Source: Cymodocea nodosa
Taxonomy: Eukaryota; Streptophyta; Magnoliopsida; Alismatales; Cymodoceaceae
Reading direction: 5' to 3'
Assembly: GCA_036874045.1 (NCBI GenBank)
Contig: CM072342.1
Coordinates: 9,387,501-9,451,500, forward strand
Length of the DNA stretch: 64,000 bases
A program made the translations under genes and the position numbers. Below the pieces are notes generated by a model. The model was not told the origin of the DNA, did no database searches, and saw only the letters and a list, made by a program, of their open reading frames with translations. Positions 35,269 to 46,993 of this stretch are shown here, one piece after another; position 1 is the stretch's first letter; each line of letters begins with the position of its first letter.

Positions 35269-35281
35269 CTTCCCCCATACC
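35269..35281 (-). other. Terminal polypurine tract of G1
   Basis: CTTCCCCCATACC on the plus strand, GGTATGGGGGAAG on the element strand, directly before the LTR. Confidence 0.82.
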
Positions 35282-36601
35282 TAAATTTTGCTAGTCCCTT
35301 AGCAAACTAAGATCTAATTAATGGGTCCTTCTAAAAGTGCTAGAATTAATTCTTCCCCTTTTTTTTTCTTTTCTTTTTTTTCTATTCAGCATAAGAACTA
35401 GTATTACTATATAGATATTCTGTATGTTTCAGCAATCAACTTGCAAATATACTTAGAATATATGCAAATTACATACAAAGTATATCATCATCACATAGGT
35501 ATTAATTATATTATCGTTTGTTCTTCTTTTCATCATCTATCATCTTGAATTTTCCAATAAGATTTCTAGAAGAAATTTCAACAACATATGAATCAAAGTA
35601 CAATCCAATTCAATATGATTAAGACAAGTAGAATAAAGAATTGTATCTCCATTAAACAACTTCAAAAGTCAATTCTAGATTCATATTTCAGCAATTCTAG
35701 ATAACAGAAAGTATATTCGATTCATAAGATATCTGTATTTCACAAAACACTTGTATCTTTTCAGAATAGTATATGTATTTTTGTACTTTAAAAGTTAATT
35801 TGACAAGCTTGAATCATACAAGAGCATTCTAATGTACCCATGTAACGAGCTTTCAGTCAACAATCCCATATCTGATCAGAATCTTAGGTTGCCAAATTTC
35901 AAGAGTCCTTTTTTAGGTCAACAATCCTTACATACCTATCTGCTCAAGTCAAAAGGCTCGTAATCAAACAAGTCAATAAACTCTCAAAGTTTTTTTTTTT
36001 TCTATTTTTTTTTCTTATTTTTTTTCTTTGTTTCTTTTCATATTACAAAACAAAAACATTAACCACATACTGTATATGCATGTATTTCATTAATATAGAT
36101 GCAGTAAACACCAATCTCATATAGTCCTACTTCTATCATTTACTGAAAATATGAATCCATAACAATAAGCTCATACTTTTTATGTAGTTTAATAAGATCT
36201 ACACATAAATCATTCTACAAGTTTAATCAGTCAAATTAAATGTATCTTTAATCATATGTGTTTCATTTAATCTAGAATTCATATTTCAGCTCCTTCAGGA
36301 CTTTAGATAATTTTTTTCATTAAGCATTCTGATTTCATTTTAAAATCATGAAACTGTTAAACTCATGAAATTCAAAAAAAACATAAGATACTATATCTAG
36401 ATTTGCATAAATGGTAAATTCTATAGCATATTATATAGCCTTCTAAATATAACATTCAAGAAGTTACAATTTATAAAAATTTTACAGTCCCAATTATCGG
36501 ATAGTTACAGCAAGTTCATAAAAATTTTCAATTTCCACAAAACTTTGCAGTACCATTTTAATTCCTTTAGCTAACAAACTTACATGGCTGTTATTTTAAT
36601 G
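35282..36601 (-). other. Conserved non-coding block of G1
   Basis: No ORF. Aligns with 56523-57828 of G2 throughout. Its core 35805-35985 (reverse of AAGCTTGAATCATACAAGAG and CAACAATCCTTACATACC) is shared with copia A and B. Poly-T runs at 35990-36030. Confidence 0.8.
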
Positions 36602-36617
36602 ACCTCCCCCCCATACC
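36602..36617 (-). other. Internal polypurine tract of G1
   Basis: ACCTCCCCCCCATACC region, preceded on the element strand by TTGAGGACAATGC, as at 56485-56522 in G2. This pair is a feature I recall from other plant gypsy elements. Confidence 0.6.
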
Positions 36618-37068
36618 TACATTTTGCATTGTCCTCAATGTAAAAGATTTGACAATAAATATAGTAATTGTAGTAGGCATGAATACAGTTTCGCTGATTT
36701 AGCACCTAACTCAACAAATGAGTTTAAATCTAAATATAGGATAAGTAATTAGTTACATATCATGTTTCGTTTGTATCTCCTTCTGCATATTCTGATTTTT
36801 TGATTCTGAAAAACTTTTCATTCACAGATAAAAGCAGAATATATAACAAAATAACATTTAACAATATTAGTGTCTTGTGTGGAACCTAGGCTCCTATACC
36901 TTTGGTGGCTCACAAGCAAGCCAGTTGGTTTCCCAAAACAGATACCAACAAACTAGATTGATATTTTGTTTTTGTTTTCTTTTATAATATAAAATGAAAA
37001 CTAACATTTTTTTTTTTTCTAAAAATAAATGCAAAAGACACACAACATTAAACACACAAAATCACAAC
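36618..37068 (-). other. Spacer between F-box gene and internal polypurine tract (G1)
   Basis: Non-coding, poly-T rich, conserved with 56065-56500 of G2 (GTGGCTCACAAGCAAGCCAG and its surroundings). Probably the 3' untranslated part of the F-box unit. Confidence 0.5.
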
Positions 37069-37272
37069 TTAAGAACATGATTGAAAAGTAGAAACAAATG
37101 GAATAAACGTGATAGTCCAAGCAAACTTTTTAGGCATAATTCTTCTTGCTATTAATTCTATTTTAATGCCATTCTTGTTCCTTCTTAATTTGTAAACTTG
37201 TAATATATCAATGCTAAATACAAGTGTGTTACTAGTAATAAAATGAAATGCAGAGAGGGATCATTTTCAGTT

Positions 37273-38202
37273 CTAGGGTAATGTAGCAGCTTCTATTTCT
37301 ACATCTATTTCAATATATTCCTCTTCCCACTTCCATTCATTTATGTCTTTCATAATCCATATTTGAAATTTCATCAATTCATCCCACCATCTTATCAGAC
37401 ATAAAGTAGGATCATTATATTCATTATACCACATTCCTATTTGAATTTTATCAAATGCTGCAAATGGTGGTTTAGCTATTTCTCTCGGTATAGGTAAAAT
37501 TTCTATATATTCATCATAATTGTCTATGCTCACTATGTATAAATCAGATCTAAATGCAACTGATATATCTATGACAAGATATATATATCCATCAAGTATG
37601 ACATGCATGCTATTAATTAATAATTTCTGTCCTAGATATATCATAATATTTTCAGTCCAAGATCTATTCAGAAAATTATACACACTTAAGCATAAATCTT
37701 CATCCCAATTTCCTGTAGGTCTCCAATAATATAATTTTTCAAGAATGGTAGAATTTTTATCAGAAAATATTAAAGCCGACCCACAATTTACAATTGGTAC
37801 TTCATATCTATTAAGTCTTCCTATATTCCATTCTTCTTTTGTTATAGGATTTCTTATCAAAATATCAGGTAATAGACTTGCATACCTTGGTTTGGTTCTG
37901 TATATTATTAATCCTTCATCCATCCCCATAACATGATTTATTCCTTCTAATGTATTGGGTGGAATTCCAGTAGTTTCTTCCATATTCAGATATTCATGGG
38001 TAATTGAACTATGATTAAATGACTTCCATATGAATCCATCTCTAATCTTAGTCATTTTTGCAGCTTGTAGTCCCTGAAAATATTTTTCTCCAACACAGTC
38101 TTTAATTTCCTTCGATACACAACACAGCCTATGCAGATCTTTAGCTGACAAGTTACTCAGTACTTCCCTTAGTGCATCCAACGGTAATTGCATCAATTCC
38201 AT
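37273..38202 (-). CDS. Captured F-box protein gene of G1
   Basis: 309-residue open frame from ATG 38202. The N-terminus LPLDALREVLSNLSAKDLHR LCC...SKEIKDCV is a typical F-box, the part that binds SKP1 in SCF ubiquitin ligases. The rest resembles an F-box-associated substrate region (RNPITKEEWNIG, LYYWRPTGNWDEDLCLSVYN, GYIYLVIDISV). The same frame continues past the stop to TAA at 37069-37071 (378 codons in all) but with TAG, TGA, TGA at 37273-37259; G2 has TGG at the first of these. So the C-terminal 68 codons are lost. It is part of the retrotransposon, between gag and the non-coding block, in both copies. Whether it is expressed is unknown. Confidence 0.8.
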   Translation of the reverse strand: MELMQLPLDALREVLSNLSAKDLHRLCCVSKEIKDCVGEKYFQGLQAAKMTKIRDGFIWKSFNHSSITHEYLNMEETTGIPPNTLEGINHVMGMDEGLIIYRTKPRYASLLPDILIRNPITKEEWNIGRLNRYEVPIVNCGSALIFSDKNSTILEKLYYWRPTGNWDEDLCLSVYNFLNRSWTENIMIYLGQKLLINSMHVILDGYIYLVIDISVAFRSDLYIVSIDNYDEYIEILPIPREIAKPPFAAFDKIQIGMWYNEYNDPTLCLIRWWDELMKFQIWIMKDINEWKWEEEYIEIDVEIEAATLP

Positions 38203-38387
38203 TTCTTGATTTTGTATAACACAAACAAAAATTTAGCAGAGACAAAAATTAACATAACTACTACACACCCTCGTGGAGTTAGGGCATAACTCAATGAACT
38301 AAGCTCGTTGAGTTAAGGACTAACTCTACGATACTATTAACTATAAATAAACATATATATATAGATAGTTACTTCAGTTATACAACT
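38203..38387 (-). promoter_or_regulatory. Motif cluster upstream of F-box (G1)
   Basis: Non-coding spacer with TCGTGGAGTTAGG, TAACTCAATGAACTAAGCTC, GTTGAGTTAAGG and TAACTCTACG in 38271-38330 and a TATATATATA run near 38353-38363 (reverse). G2 has the same cluster at 54800-54860. Confidence 0.5.
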
Positions 38388-39729
38388 TCATTCAGCTATC
38401 CTCCCAAAAGAGGTATCAATTTCATTAACAGTTCTATTGACAGGGTTAGGTATTGCTTGTACTGGCAATCCTCCAGTAGGTTTAACTTCCATTGATTCCT
38501 TCTGTCTAAGTGGTATATTTCTATTCTAATTTTGAATTGCAGCATTTCCAAATACAAAATCCAAACGATTGTTTAATTGTTGGATTATCTTTTCTAATTT
38601 CTCCATTCTAGATCCTTGTTCCAGTAATGCTTCATAACTTATATTCTTCTCATTTAAATTTTCTCCTCCTTGGAAATTGTTGTTTCTTCAAGATAAATTC
38701 GGGTGATTTCTCCAATTAGGATTATAAAAATTTCCAAAGTTATCTTTCTGGTTTCTAGCATAAATAATATCTAAATCATTAATGTTTGCATTCTTTTCTG
38801 CTAGCTTTTGATTTAATGATAACTCTTCTATTTTCTTTGTTAATTCAGTTAATTTCACTTCAAGCATAGTACTTGAATCTATTTCATGCGTTCCTCTTAG
38901 CAATATTCTTTTATTTGTAATAGCTTCAGCCAAGTTTTCCCACTATGCAGTTCTTTTTGCAAAGTTTTCTAAATATGCCCATGCTTCTTCACTACATAGT
39001 TTCAGAAATTCATTTTGACAAGTAGATTCTAATAAAGATTTCGTTGAAACATCTATGCCTTCATAAATTATACCTGTTAATTGTGCTTTACTCATTGCAT
39101 GATGTGGACATTGAGTCATTAAATCTTTAAATCTTTCAAAATATTTCTAGAATGATTCACCCTATTTTTAGCTACACATTAATATTTCTTTTTTCTTTTT
39201 AATCATTTGATGTGTTGGATAATATTTTTCCAGAAAAACATAGCAAAATTCAGTCCATGCAGAAATTGAATCAGGCGATAGAGTATATAACCATCTCTCA
39301 ACTGTCTTTTAAAGCAAAAGGGATATATCTAAGTTTAATAGCATCTATACTCATGTTCGACATTTTCATCATTTGACATACTTCATTAAATTCTCTAAGG
39401 AAATAATAGGCATCCTCTCTTTCTAATCCATGAAAATGTGGCAATTGACTAATATAATTAGATTTCAGTTCAAACCTATCTCCCTCAAAGTTTAGCAATT
39501 GAATACATGAAGGTTCATCAACTAATTCAGGATACAGAATTTCTCTTAATGGTTTTTCTACTAAAGCAGCCATCTCTACGTTCTCTTTTAAAGAAAGGTT
39601 AGCTACACCCCAAAGAATTTCGTTAAAGTCCAATTCAGAAAATGTTTCAGTACGCCTCTGTGTTGAATATTCCTAGGTAGGTGTTCTTACTAATTGTTTA
39701 GTGCTTAGAGAATGAGTCCATGTGCTCAT
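38388..39729 (-). pseudogene. gag: Gypsy gag capsid gene of G1 (broken)
   Basis: Minus strand from ATG 39729 (MSTWTHSLSTKQ) to TGA at 38388. It aligns with the intact G2 gag: FNEILWGVANLSLKEN, LKSNYISQLPHFHGLEREDA, YNPNWRNHPNLS. Stops and frameshifts break it (open pieces 39633-39298 and 38933-38688). It lies downstream of integrase and ORF X in the element, not upstream as is usual. Confidence 0.85.
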
Positions 39730-40670
39730 AAATAAACAGTAGAAGATTAATTACATACTAGTCTGAAGCTTTCCATTCAGTAAATATTTGTTGAGGGACG
39801 AAGTCGAATCAGCTACCTCTCCTTCTAGTTTCCCCAACACTTTTCTCCTTACTTTTAAAAGTGCTGGTAACTCGTAAATAACATTCTGTTTTATATATAT
39901 AATGCACATCCATAAAGTGAATAAATCTTGTTTCAAGAACGTGTCTTGCAACGTGTATCGTGGTTCCTATTTTTATGGATACGTGTACCACTATTAATTT
40001 CAAATTTTGGTAACCGCTAAGCCGTCGAAGTTTCGTTCGTGGTTAAAAGAATAACCATTTTGCTTAATCCACGAACTAACCTCATTGAGTTATAGTTAAC
40101 TCAATGGAACAATGTCGGTTACTGTTGCTAACTCTACGGACTAACCTCGTTGAGTTATCTGTAACTCAACGAAGTGACCTTATATTATATTACTGACCTC
40201 GTGGAGTTAAGTTTAACTCAACGAACTTACTTCGTTGAGTTAACACTTAGCAACCTCTAAGTTTACTCCTCGTAAGTACCTCTATGTTTTTTTCTGCATT
40301 CTGCTAACTGAAATAAAGTTAAATTTATGTCATTAATGCATCATTCTAATCAAAATTCATTTAAATCTGAACATTATATAAATATTTAACTTGCAGGTCA
40401 TTTTATGTTATGCAGAATTTACATTTTACCTTGCAACATGTAGAAATTTTCAAGCATCTATCCTGTCATTCAACAAATTGTAAATCTGTTAAACATTCAT
40501 TCATAATGTTCCACAAATTATATAACATTCAATATATTCCATTCATTCCACATTCTAAACACACATCAAAAGTATATCTGAAAATTTATATTCATTCATA
40601 TGAATCAATTACAGTACAATCAAAACAGATAGTTTTCATACAAATATATAAAAGTAGATGTACAATACAA
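39730..40670 (-). promoter_or_regulatory. Spacer and putative promoter of gag (G1)
   Basis: On the element strand: AT-rich spacer (40670-40270), a dense cluster of TAACTCAACGA/TCGTTGAGTTA motifs (40263-40075), an imperfect hairpin CGTTGCAAGA-CACGT-TCTTGAAAC (near 39955-39930), a TATA box (TATATATATAAAA, 39889-39901) and the gag ATG. G2 has the same order. Confidence 0.55.
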
Positions 40671-42942
40671 TTAGCCTCTATCCCTAAGTTCATCTACTTC
40701 CTTTTGGAGTTTCTCTAATTGTTGCTCTAATTGATTAATTCTTTCTACAACTCCTGTAATGCCTCTAGAAGGTACAGCAATCTCTGCAGCTACAAAATTT
40801 TTGTACTCTTTCACTAAAATGGTTCTTGATTTGATCTTTTTTTATGCCCATTTAGTGAAATCGATACAATCCACCATTAGCAGTGGAATCAAATCTCCAT
40901 AAAAAAATTTCTTCTTTACTATTCTCAACTTGGAGATAAAAACTACAGACCAATTTATTTGAATTCTATTTACAACTACAAACATAGCCATTTGACAAAT
41001 TGACTCAATTCTATGTCATGGCCTTGTCGTTGATAGACATTCTTAATTAAAATGTTGGCTATCATGTGTGCTTTACCATTTAAATGCTTTAGTCTATTTA
41101 ATAAAGGCACACCAAGATTTATAGCTAAACTGTCCTTGATTTCCTATTCTGTCCATTCAATGGCAGTTGTACTTTCCAAAATTTCTTATCCTTCATTTTT
41201 TAACACAAAAATGTTGTGGAGAAGCTCAAGTGTTATCTATACATCCGCTTCCTCCACGTTGGAAATTAATCCTCCTTCTCCTTCTCTTAAGTTTGCATAA
41301 AAGTAGGGCACTAGATTCTCATATACTGCACGCCCTCTTTCTTGAGAAATAAAATTCAGTAGACCTTGGAATTCAAATAATTCTTTGATTTCTTGCATTC
41401 CGTCCCAATTTACTGGTCTACTATATATAATATCATAACCCCTAATTTCTTGGTATTTATGATATACTTCCTGACTCTAAAAATGTACTTCATTCAAAAC
41501 TATTGCTTTAGTCAAGTTAGGAATGTGACTTTGTTGTTCAAGAGGGGTTTGCTCTTGATCTACTTCTTCCATATGTTGACTTTGAACATGTTCTGCAGAT
41601 TCTTGAATTTTTGCTTCTGCTTTTGTCTATGATGGAGAGTCGGTAGAACTCTCCACTCTATCTTGAATTCTTTCCATTAATTGCTGAAGAGTTTCTTGCT
41701 CTTTAGTGGAATCTACAAAGTCATTTTTGTCCAAATGGCTTCGTTCAGCTTCTTCTTCATTTTCTATTCTTTCTTCTTCCTCCTGACTACCAATCTGCTC
41801 TGTCACTGTTCTTTCTGATTCTATGGCAGATTGGGATGGAGTCACAGGCAATTCAATTTCTACCCTAATTTTTGTTTCTTCTTCTTGTACAAGCTGTAGA
41901 CTAATTTCAGCCTGTTTTTCTTCTTCTCTTTGCTCTTGAATTCCAACCTGATTTTCTTCTTCTCTTCACTCTTACTACTATTGCTCCTACTCCTCCTCAG
42001 AATCGGATAGCAAGTTTATAAAAATTGGCTCCACAGGCCCTATTGATATTGGTACTTTAGATTTAATCTCCTTTTAACACTCAGGCACTATCTCTTTTCC
42101 TTTCCTTCGTGTGATTAATTGTGCCTGGTCTTCCTCTTCTTCTTCTAAGATTAAATCTAAAAACAAAGGCTTTGCACACCTTTGAGCCACAGGTACTGGC
42201 TCTTCCTGTTTAATTTTTTCAATAATTGCTGGTCTCGAAGGACCAGCTTCAGCTTCTTTTGGAGCAAATCTGACAGCAGTTCTAGCAGTAGCTTCTTGAT
42301 GCTGTTCCACTTTATTTTTATATTGGGCTTGCAATTTCTCTGCAGCCCACTTTTTGCATAGTGCATCAAACACTAGATGTGCTTTTGCTACTGCTAAATC
42401 TTCTAATTCTACTTGGTTTCTTCCAACTTGAACCAATCCTTGAAATTCTTTTAATTCTTCTTCAATCGAAGGCCCCAAATTTCTGCTCGTGTCAACGGCT
42501 TAAATGGTGGAACTAAAGGTCCTAGCTATTGTTCCTTAGGAACAAGTCTTTCAACAGTCGGCTCCTCCTGTTCTTCCTCTACTTGTTGCTGCCACCTTAT
42601 TGCACCCCTTGCACGACCAACAATGCACTTTTTGAACCATAATCTAGCTTTATGCTGGATTAGTTCTAGGGCTACTTCATTGTTTGGCCTTATTTTTCTT
42701 TCTTTACTTAAAGCAATTTTTGTCGCTACTTTTATTTTTGTTTCTACTATTTGGGGTATTTGTATACCCAAATCAACCAAAAATTTCCTCAAGTTGAAAA
42801 GTTCTGATTCTACCTTCTGTAGTGCTTTTTCTCTTGTCCTGTTCCGAATCTTCTATCGCGTGCGCCAATCCTCTGACTCTTTCAGAAACTGTGTTGTGTC
42901 CACTGCATCTTCCCAGAACTCAGGTGTCATCTTCCTCATCAT
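40671..42942 (-). pseudogene. ORF X of gypsy G1 (broken)
   Basis: Minus strand from ATG 42942 (MMRKMTPEFWEDAVDTTQFL) to TAA at 40671. An N-terminal helical basic part, an acidic glutamate-rich middle (QEEEERIENEEEAERSHLDK) and a degraded C-terminal conserved domain match G2 ORF X and, in the C-terminal domain, the third ORF of copia A and B. In-frame TAG after RTR near 42865 and after VPKEQ at 42526 are at the same codons as in G2. Other stops are private. Confidence 0.78.
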
Positions 42943-43167
42943 GGAGTTACACAACAGCACGGAATCACTCTGATCTCTACCATTCTAAATTCTAAATGGT
43001 TTGCCGGATAATGCCCCCAAAACCTTAGGTTTTAGTTTAAATAAGCCCTAAGTTTAGGCGAGTAATCGAGTCATTTCCTGAACCAACTATTGCTCTCTCA
43101 TCCACGATCTTAGCTACAGTACTCCGTTGAGTTACAGTTAACTCAACGGAATAAGCTCGTTGACAAG
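42943..43167 (-). promoter_or_regulatory. Putative promoter of ORF X (G1)
   Basis: TTTAAATA at 43036-43043 (minus TATTTAAA) lies about 95 bases upstream of the ORF X ATG, as in G2. TCCGTTGAGTTACAG/TTAACTCAACGGAATAAGCT motifs lie at 43121-43160, next to the G2 insertion point. Confidence 0.5.
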
Positions 43168-45009
43168 TGTTTAGAATGAAAAAGTGCATATTATTAACGG
43201 TTAAATGATGGTTAATTACATAATATTTAGCTTATCATATGAGAATTAAGCCATTATGTTATAATTGCACTGTTATATGCTTTAATTGAAGAATTTGCTT
43301 AATTTTGGGGAATTAATGTTAATTTAGTACATTTATGAACTGTCGGTAAATTGTAGGCTGTAAAATTCTTAAGTATTTGAAAATGCATTTGAGCATCGGA
43401 TAGTTATACTTGTAACTCTCTAGAATGTTGTTTTATGTTTAAACTACTGCTGACGCGTGTTGAGAGCTGGTAGATTTACTTACGTTATAACTCGTTAAGT
43501 TAGTATAACTGCATGCATTGAGTTACATGAAAATACATTAAGGCAACACGTTATAAACTTAAGTTGTTATTTTTGCACGTGTTTTATAGTTAATTCAACG
43601 AAGGAAGTCTGTTGAGTTATCTGTAACTCCACAGACTATATATTTTTTAATATGCCACTATAGCGGTTGCAGGAACAGATAGTTGGAAGGAAAAACCACG
43701 TTTGCACGTATCACGCAGGAATTCAATCGCGCATGGAGAAGGAAGCATCGCTGTTGATCTGAAGGAAGGAAATCCAACCGACCATTCAAGCAGAAGCAGT
43801 TACCACTGAAGAAATATAAAAGAAAAGAAGAAAAAAAAGAAAGAGTGTGATCGATGGACGGCCAGTGTATACAGAGGAGGAGCACCGAGCTTTCTACGGA
43901 TAGTATCGGCGATTCTCTGAAGTATCACACCAACCATCGTATCACCACCTTAATCACCAATCATCGGAGGTCTGTGAGGATACTTGCCTGATGTCGGGTC
44001 GATTCCGAGCCAAACACAGTGCCTGACAACCACTGTGAGGAGTGATCGCATCGCGGGAAGGGAAGACATTTTCACCAAGCGCCGACTCATATTTCAGGAC
44101 ATCATAAAGCTTTTAGCCTTGGCTTCAGGTTGATGCCTATATGCTGAAGAGGAGATCATCTTGCAATTCTAGACTCGCGATTCTATAGGGAGAGGAGATA
44201 GAATTGTAAGTGGTTCAATTTTCAGTGGTGTAATCATGTTGCAAGTAGTGTCGGAAGTATTTACTGTCAAGTGAAATTACTTTACATTTCACCTTTCGCC
44301 CATCACATCAAAACAAAAATACCAAAAACAATTTATCTTTGTTTGTATGTTGTATTTAAGTGTTGTATTGTTGGTGTTGTATCGTGATTAATGTTATTTG
44401 TATCAATTTTATGATTATTTTATGTTAGTTTTAATTTTACAGTTTACTGAAATTGGTTCGTACAAAACAACTTAAAGATTTTAATGGTTACTATTTGAAT
44501 CATCTGAATGTTAGTATTGCATAATGATAAATCCAATGTTAACTAGCATTAAAAAGCTTAATTGATGTTATTTACAATCTGTGGAATCGCCCAATGGTTG
44601 GCCGAATTCCTCTGTAATTAGCAGTATTATAAAGAAGAGACAGGCTCGTGGAGTTAACTTAAGTCCATGAGGATAGTTCGTTGAGTTATCAATAACTAAA
44701 CGAACTTAGTCTGTTGAGTTAACTGTAACTCAACGGAGTGCTTATTGAATATAAATTTGAATTGTTCACAATCAAACATTTCTTAAATTCGTCAACAATT
44801 CCCTATGGGATCGACCTGTACTTGCACACTGATACAATAGACACTGTGCACTTGCAGTTAAAGTACAAATTGGAATTAATATCTAAATTGTATTAAAGGT
44901 TGTTTGTTTACTTCTAAAAGAAAGAATTGGCATAAAGATAAATTAACTAAGTAAAAATAGAAGTAACAAATCCAAGTTTTTCTAGTGTAGTGCTGGGAAA
45001 ACACGAACA
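43168..45009 (+). repeat. 5' LTR of G2
   Basis: TGTTTAGAATG...ACACGAACA. A motif cluster ending TAACTCCACAGAC at 43580-43635 is followed at once by a TATA box TATATATTTT near 43638. A second cluster lies at 44641-44745 near the 3' end, with a conserved GGGATCGACCTGTACTTGC stretch. Confidence 0.92.
43580..43650 (+). promoter_or_regulatory. LTR promoter region of G2
   Basis: TTAATTCAACGAAGG, TCTGTTGAGTTATCTG, TAACTCCACAG, then TATATATTTT. The 3' LTR has the same arrangement at 58270-58330. Confidence 0.6.
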
Positions 45010-45016
45010 AGTTTTA

Positions 45017-45034
45017 TGGCGCCGTTGCTGGGGA
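45017..45034 (+). other. Primer binding site of G2
   Basis: TGGCGCCGTTGCTGGGGA, seven bases after the LTR. This resembles the tRNA-Asp-type site I recall for Athila/Tat elements. Confidence 0.8.
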
Positions 45035-45077
45035 ATTGAATTGAACTGAATTGAACTAAATTGAACTGAATTGAATA
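45033..45077 (+). repeat. 10-bp tandem repeat after the primer site
   Basis: GAATTGAACT-type units, about four copies, including variants GAATTGAATT and AAATTGAACT. Confidence 0.75.
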
Positions 45078-45148
45078 GATATAAGCAACTGTTAGAGCTG
45101 TTTCATTTTAATAGTCAGAGTTGTGTGTTTTCTTCTGTAATTGAGAAT

Positions 45149-46102
45149 ATGGCATATACTTATGCTCAAAGATTTATGAAACCTTTAATTAGCATATGTG
45201 AATTCTGTAATTCTGAAGGACTCGACATTTCTGATTGTTTGAAATTGGGACATTTACAGATTGATAGATCTCATGAACAACAAATGAATTATCCTCAATA
45301 TAATAGAGCCGATTATGAGAATCCTATAGTTTACCCAACTGATGGTCAGTATAGAATGTGTAATATGATGAGAGGCACTGAAGTTTGGGATAGCTATGAC
45401 AAACTAGAGCATAGTATAGAGCAAAATCTAGACAAACTGGAATACTTTGTGTGTCAACAACAAGAAGTCAACCAATTAAACTATAAGGAGGCATATTCAG
45501 AACCTAAACAAGATATAATTTACGAAACTGAAAAAGCCATAAAGAAAATTGATCAAAAATTGAATGTAATGAAATTAGATGATCTAGAAACAAAATTAAA
45601 ATCATTAGATAAAAATGCAATGAAAATACAAGTTTTACAACAGGACAATGAAAATTATAATGTTATAAACCTGCACAACTTGCAAAATATACAACAAACA
45701 GAAAACACAAATGTAAGAGAATTTAAAGAATGCACTTTAAAACTAAAAACAATTGAAGATCATAATCACGAAAATGATATACAAAAACATCATGAAAGTA
45801 ACGAAAATCTGGAAGATGTATGTGTAACATTAAGATCTGAAACTGATATACCACCAAGAACTCAAAATGAAAATGAAAATGTAATAGCTGAAAATCTAGA
45901 AATCACTCAAGAACAATCTGAATCTGCAATTGAAGCTAAAAATTATCAAACAAATCAACTGAAAGAAAAAGAGTCTTTGAAATCAAAATCTTTAGCACCC
46001 TCTCCTGAAAGATTACAACAAACAATTCCTGAAAAACCAGAAAAAATAAGAGAAATTTTTGAAAAAGTACAAGTTAACATTCCTTTGTTAGATCTATTGT
46101 AG
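45149..46102 (+). pseudogene. Gag C-terminal linker with zinc-finger-like motif, G2
   Basis: First ATG in the open stretch is 45149 (MAYTYAQRFMKPLISICEF). CEFCNSEGLDISDC looks like the short zinc finger that in Athila/Tat gag follows the capsid. A long charged linker includes VTLRSETDIPPR, matching the VTLRSG motif that in relatives links gag to protease. The capsid itself is absent here and lies at 53387. The frame ends in TAG at 46100, the same codon as in G1 (63506-63508), and continues in frame into protease. Confidence 0.72.
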
Positions 46103-46993
46103 AATATGCCACCTTGTGCTAAATTTCTGAAGGATTGCTGTACTAAGAAAAGAGAGCGAAAAGTTCTTAGAAAGGTCTTTTTAGCTGAGCAAAGTAGTTA
46201 CCTATTTCTGCCACAAATTCCTAAAAGGTTATCTGATCCTGGAATCCCTGTTATATCATGCACCATAGGAAATACCATTCTAGAAAGAACCTTAATAGAC
46301 TTAGGTGCAGGTATAAATGTTATGCCAAGTGATATATTTCAATCCTTAGGATTAGAAGGCTTAACTCCTACTAGTACGGTTATTCAATTGGCTGATAGAA
46401 GTATAAGATACCTTAGAGGAAAAATAGAGGATGTCTTAATTAAAATCAAGAATTTTATATATCCTATTGATATTGTAATTATGGATTCCCAACAAATTAA
46501 GCATAAAAATAGTGATACATCTTTAATTTTGGGAAGGCCATTTTTAGCAACATCAGGGGCTGTTATAAATTGTAAAACTGGAGTAATGAAGTTAGCATAT
46601 GGTAATGAGGATACTCAATTAAATATTTTCAAACCAAAAAGGTTTGAGGAGTTAGAAATGTCCTTACATACCATAGACTTTTTAGAGGATGAAGGAGATA
46701 TGTTAGATGATGTGATTCAAGAAGAATTAAATAGGCAAATCAATTTTGAAACTTTAGAAGAAAGTGAAAGCATAAATATAGAAGGAGATCAGGAAGAAAT
46801 TAATTTAAAAAAAGATGATGTTCAATTAGGAGCTCTAGCTTCTGATGGGCAGCATTTAGAATTAAAACATTTACCTCCTGAATTAACTTATATATTTTTG
46901 GAAGATAAACGGACCTGTCCAATCATTATTGCTTCAGATTTGAAAGAAGATCAAATAGCTAAATTAAAAGAGGTAATAAAAAGTTATAAATAA
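46103..46993 (+). pseudogene. pol: Gypsy protease of G2
   Basis: Open after the TAG: NMPPCAKFLKDCCTKKRERK, then the aspartic protease core LIDLGAGINVMPSDIFQSLG with catalytic DLGA, and the flap/C-terminal GRPFLATSGAVIN. The acidic tail leads toward RT and ends in TAA at 46991, where G1 has a sense codon (SYKEVIGWT). Confidence 0.88.

Noticed and set aside
40410..40718. Plus-strand 102-codon ORF
   Set aside because: It lies in the G1 ORF X-gag spacer, antisense to the element, and has no counterpart in G2.
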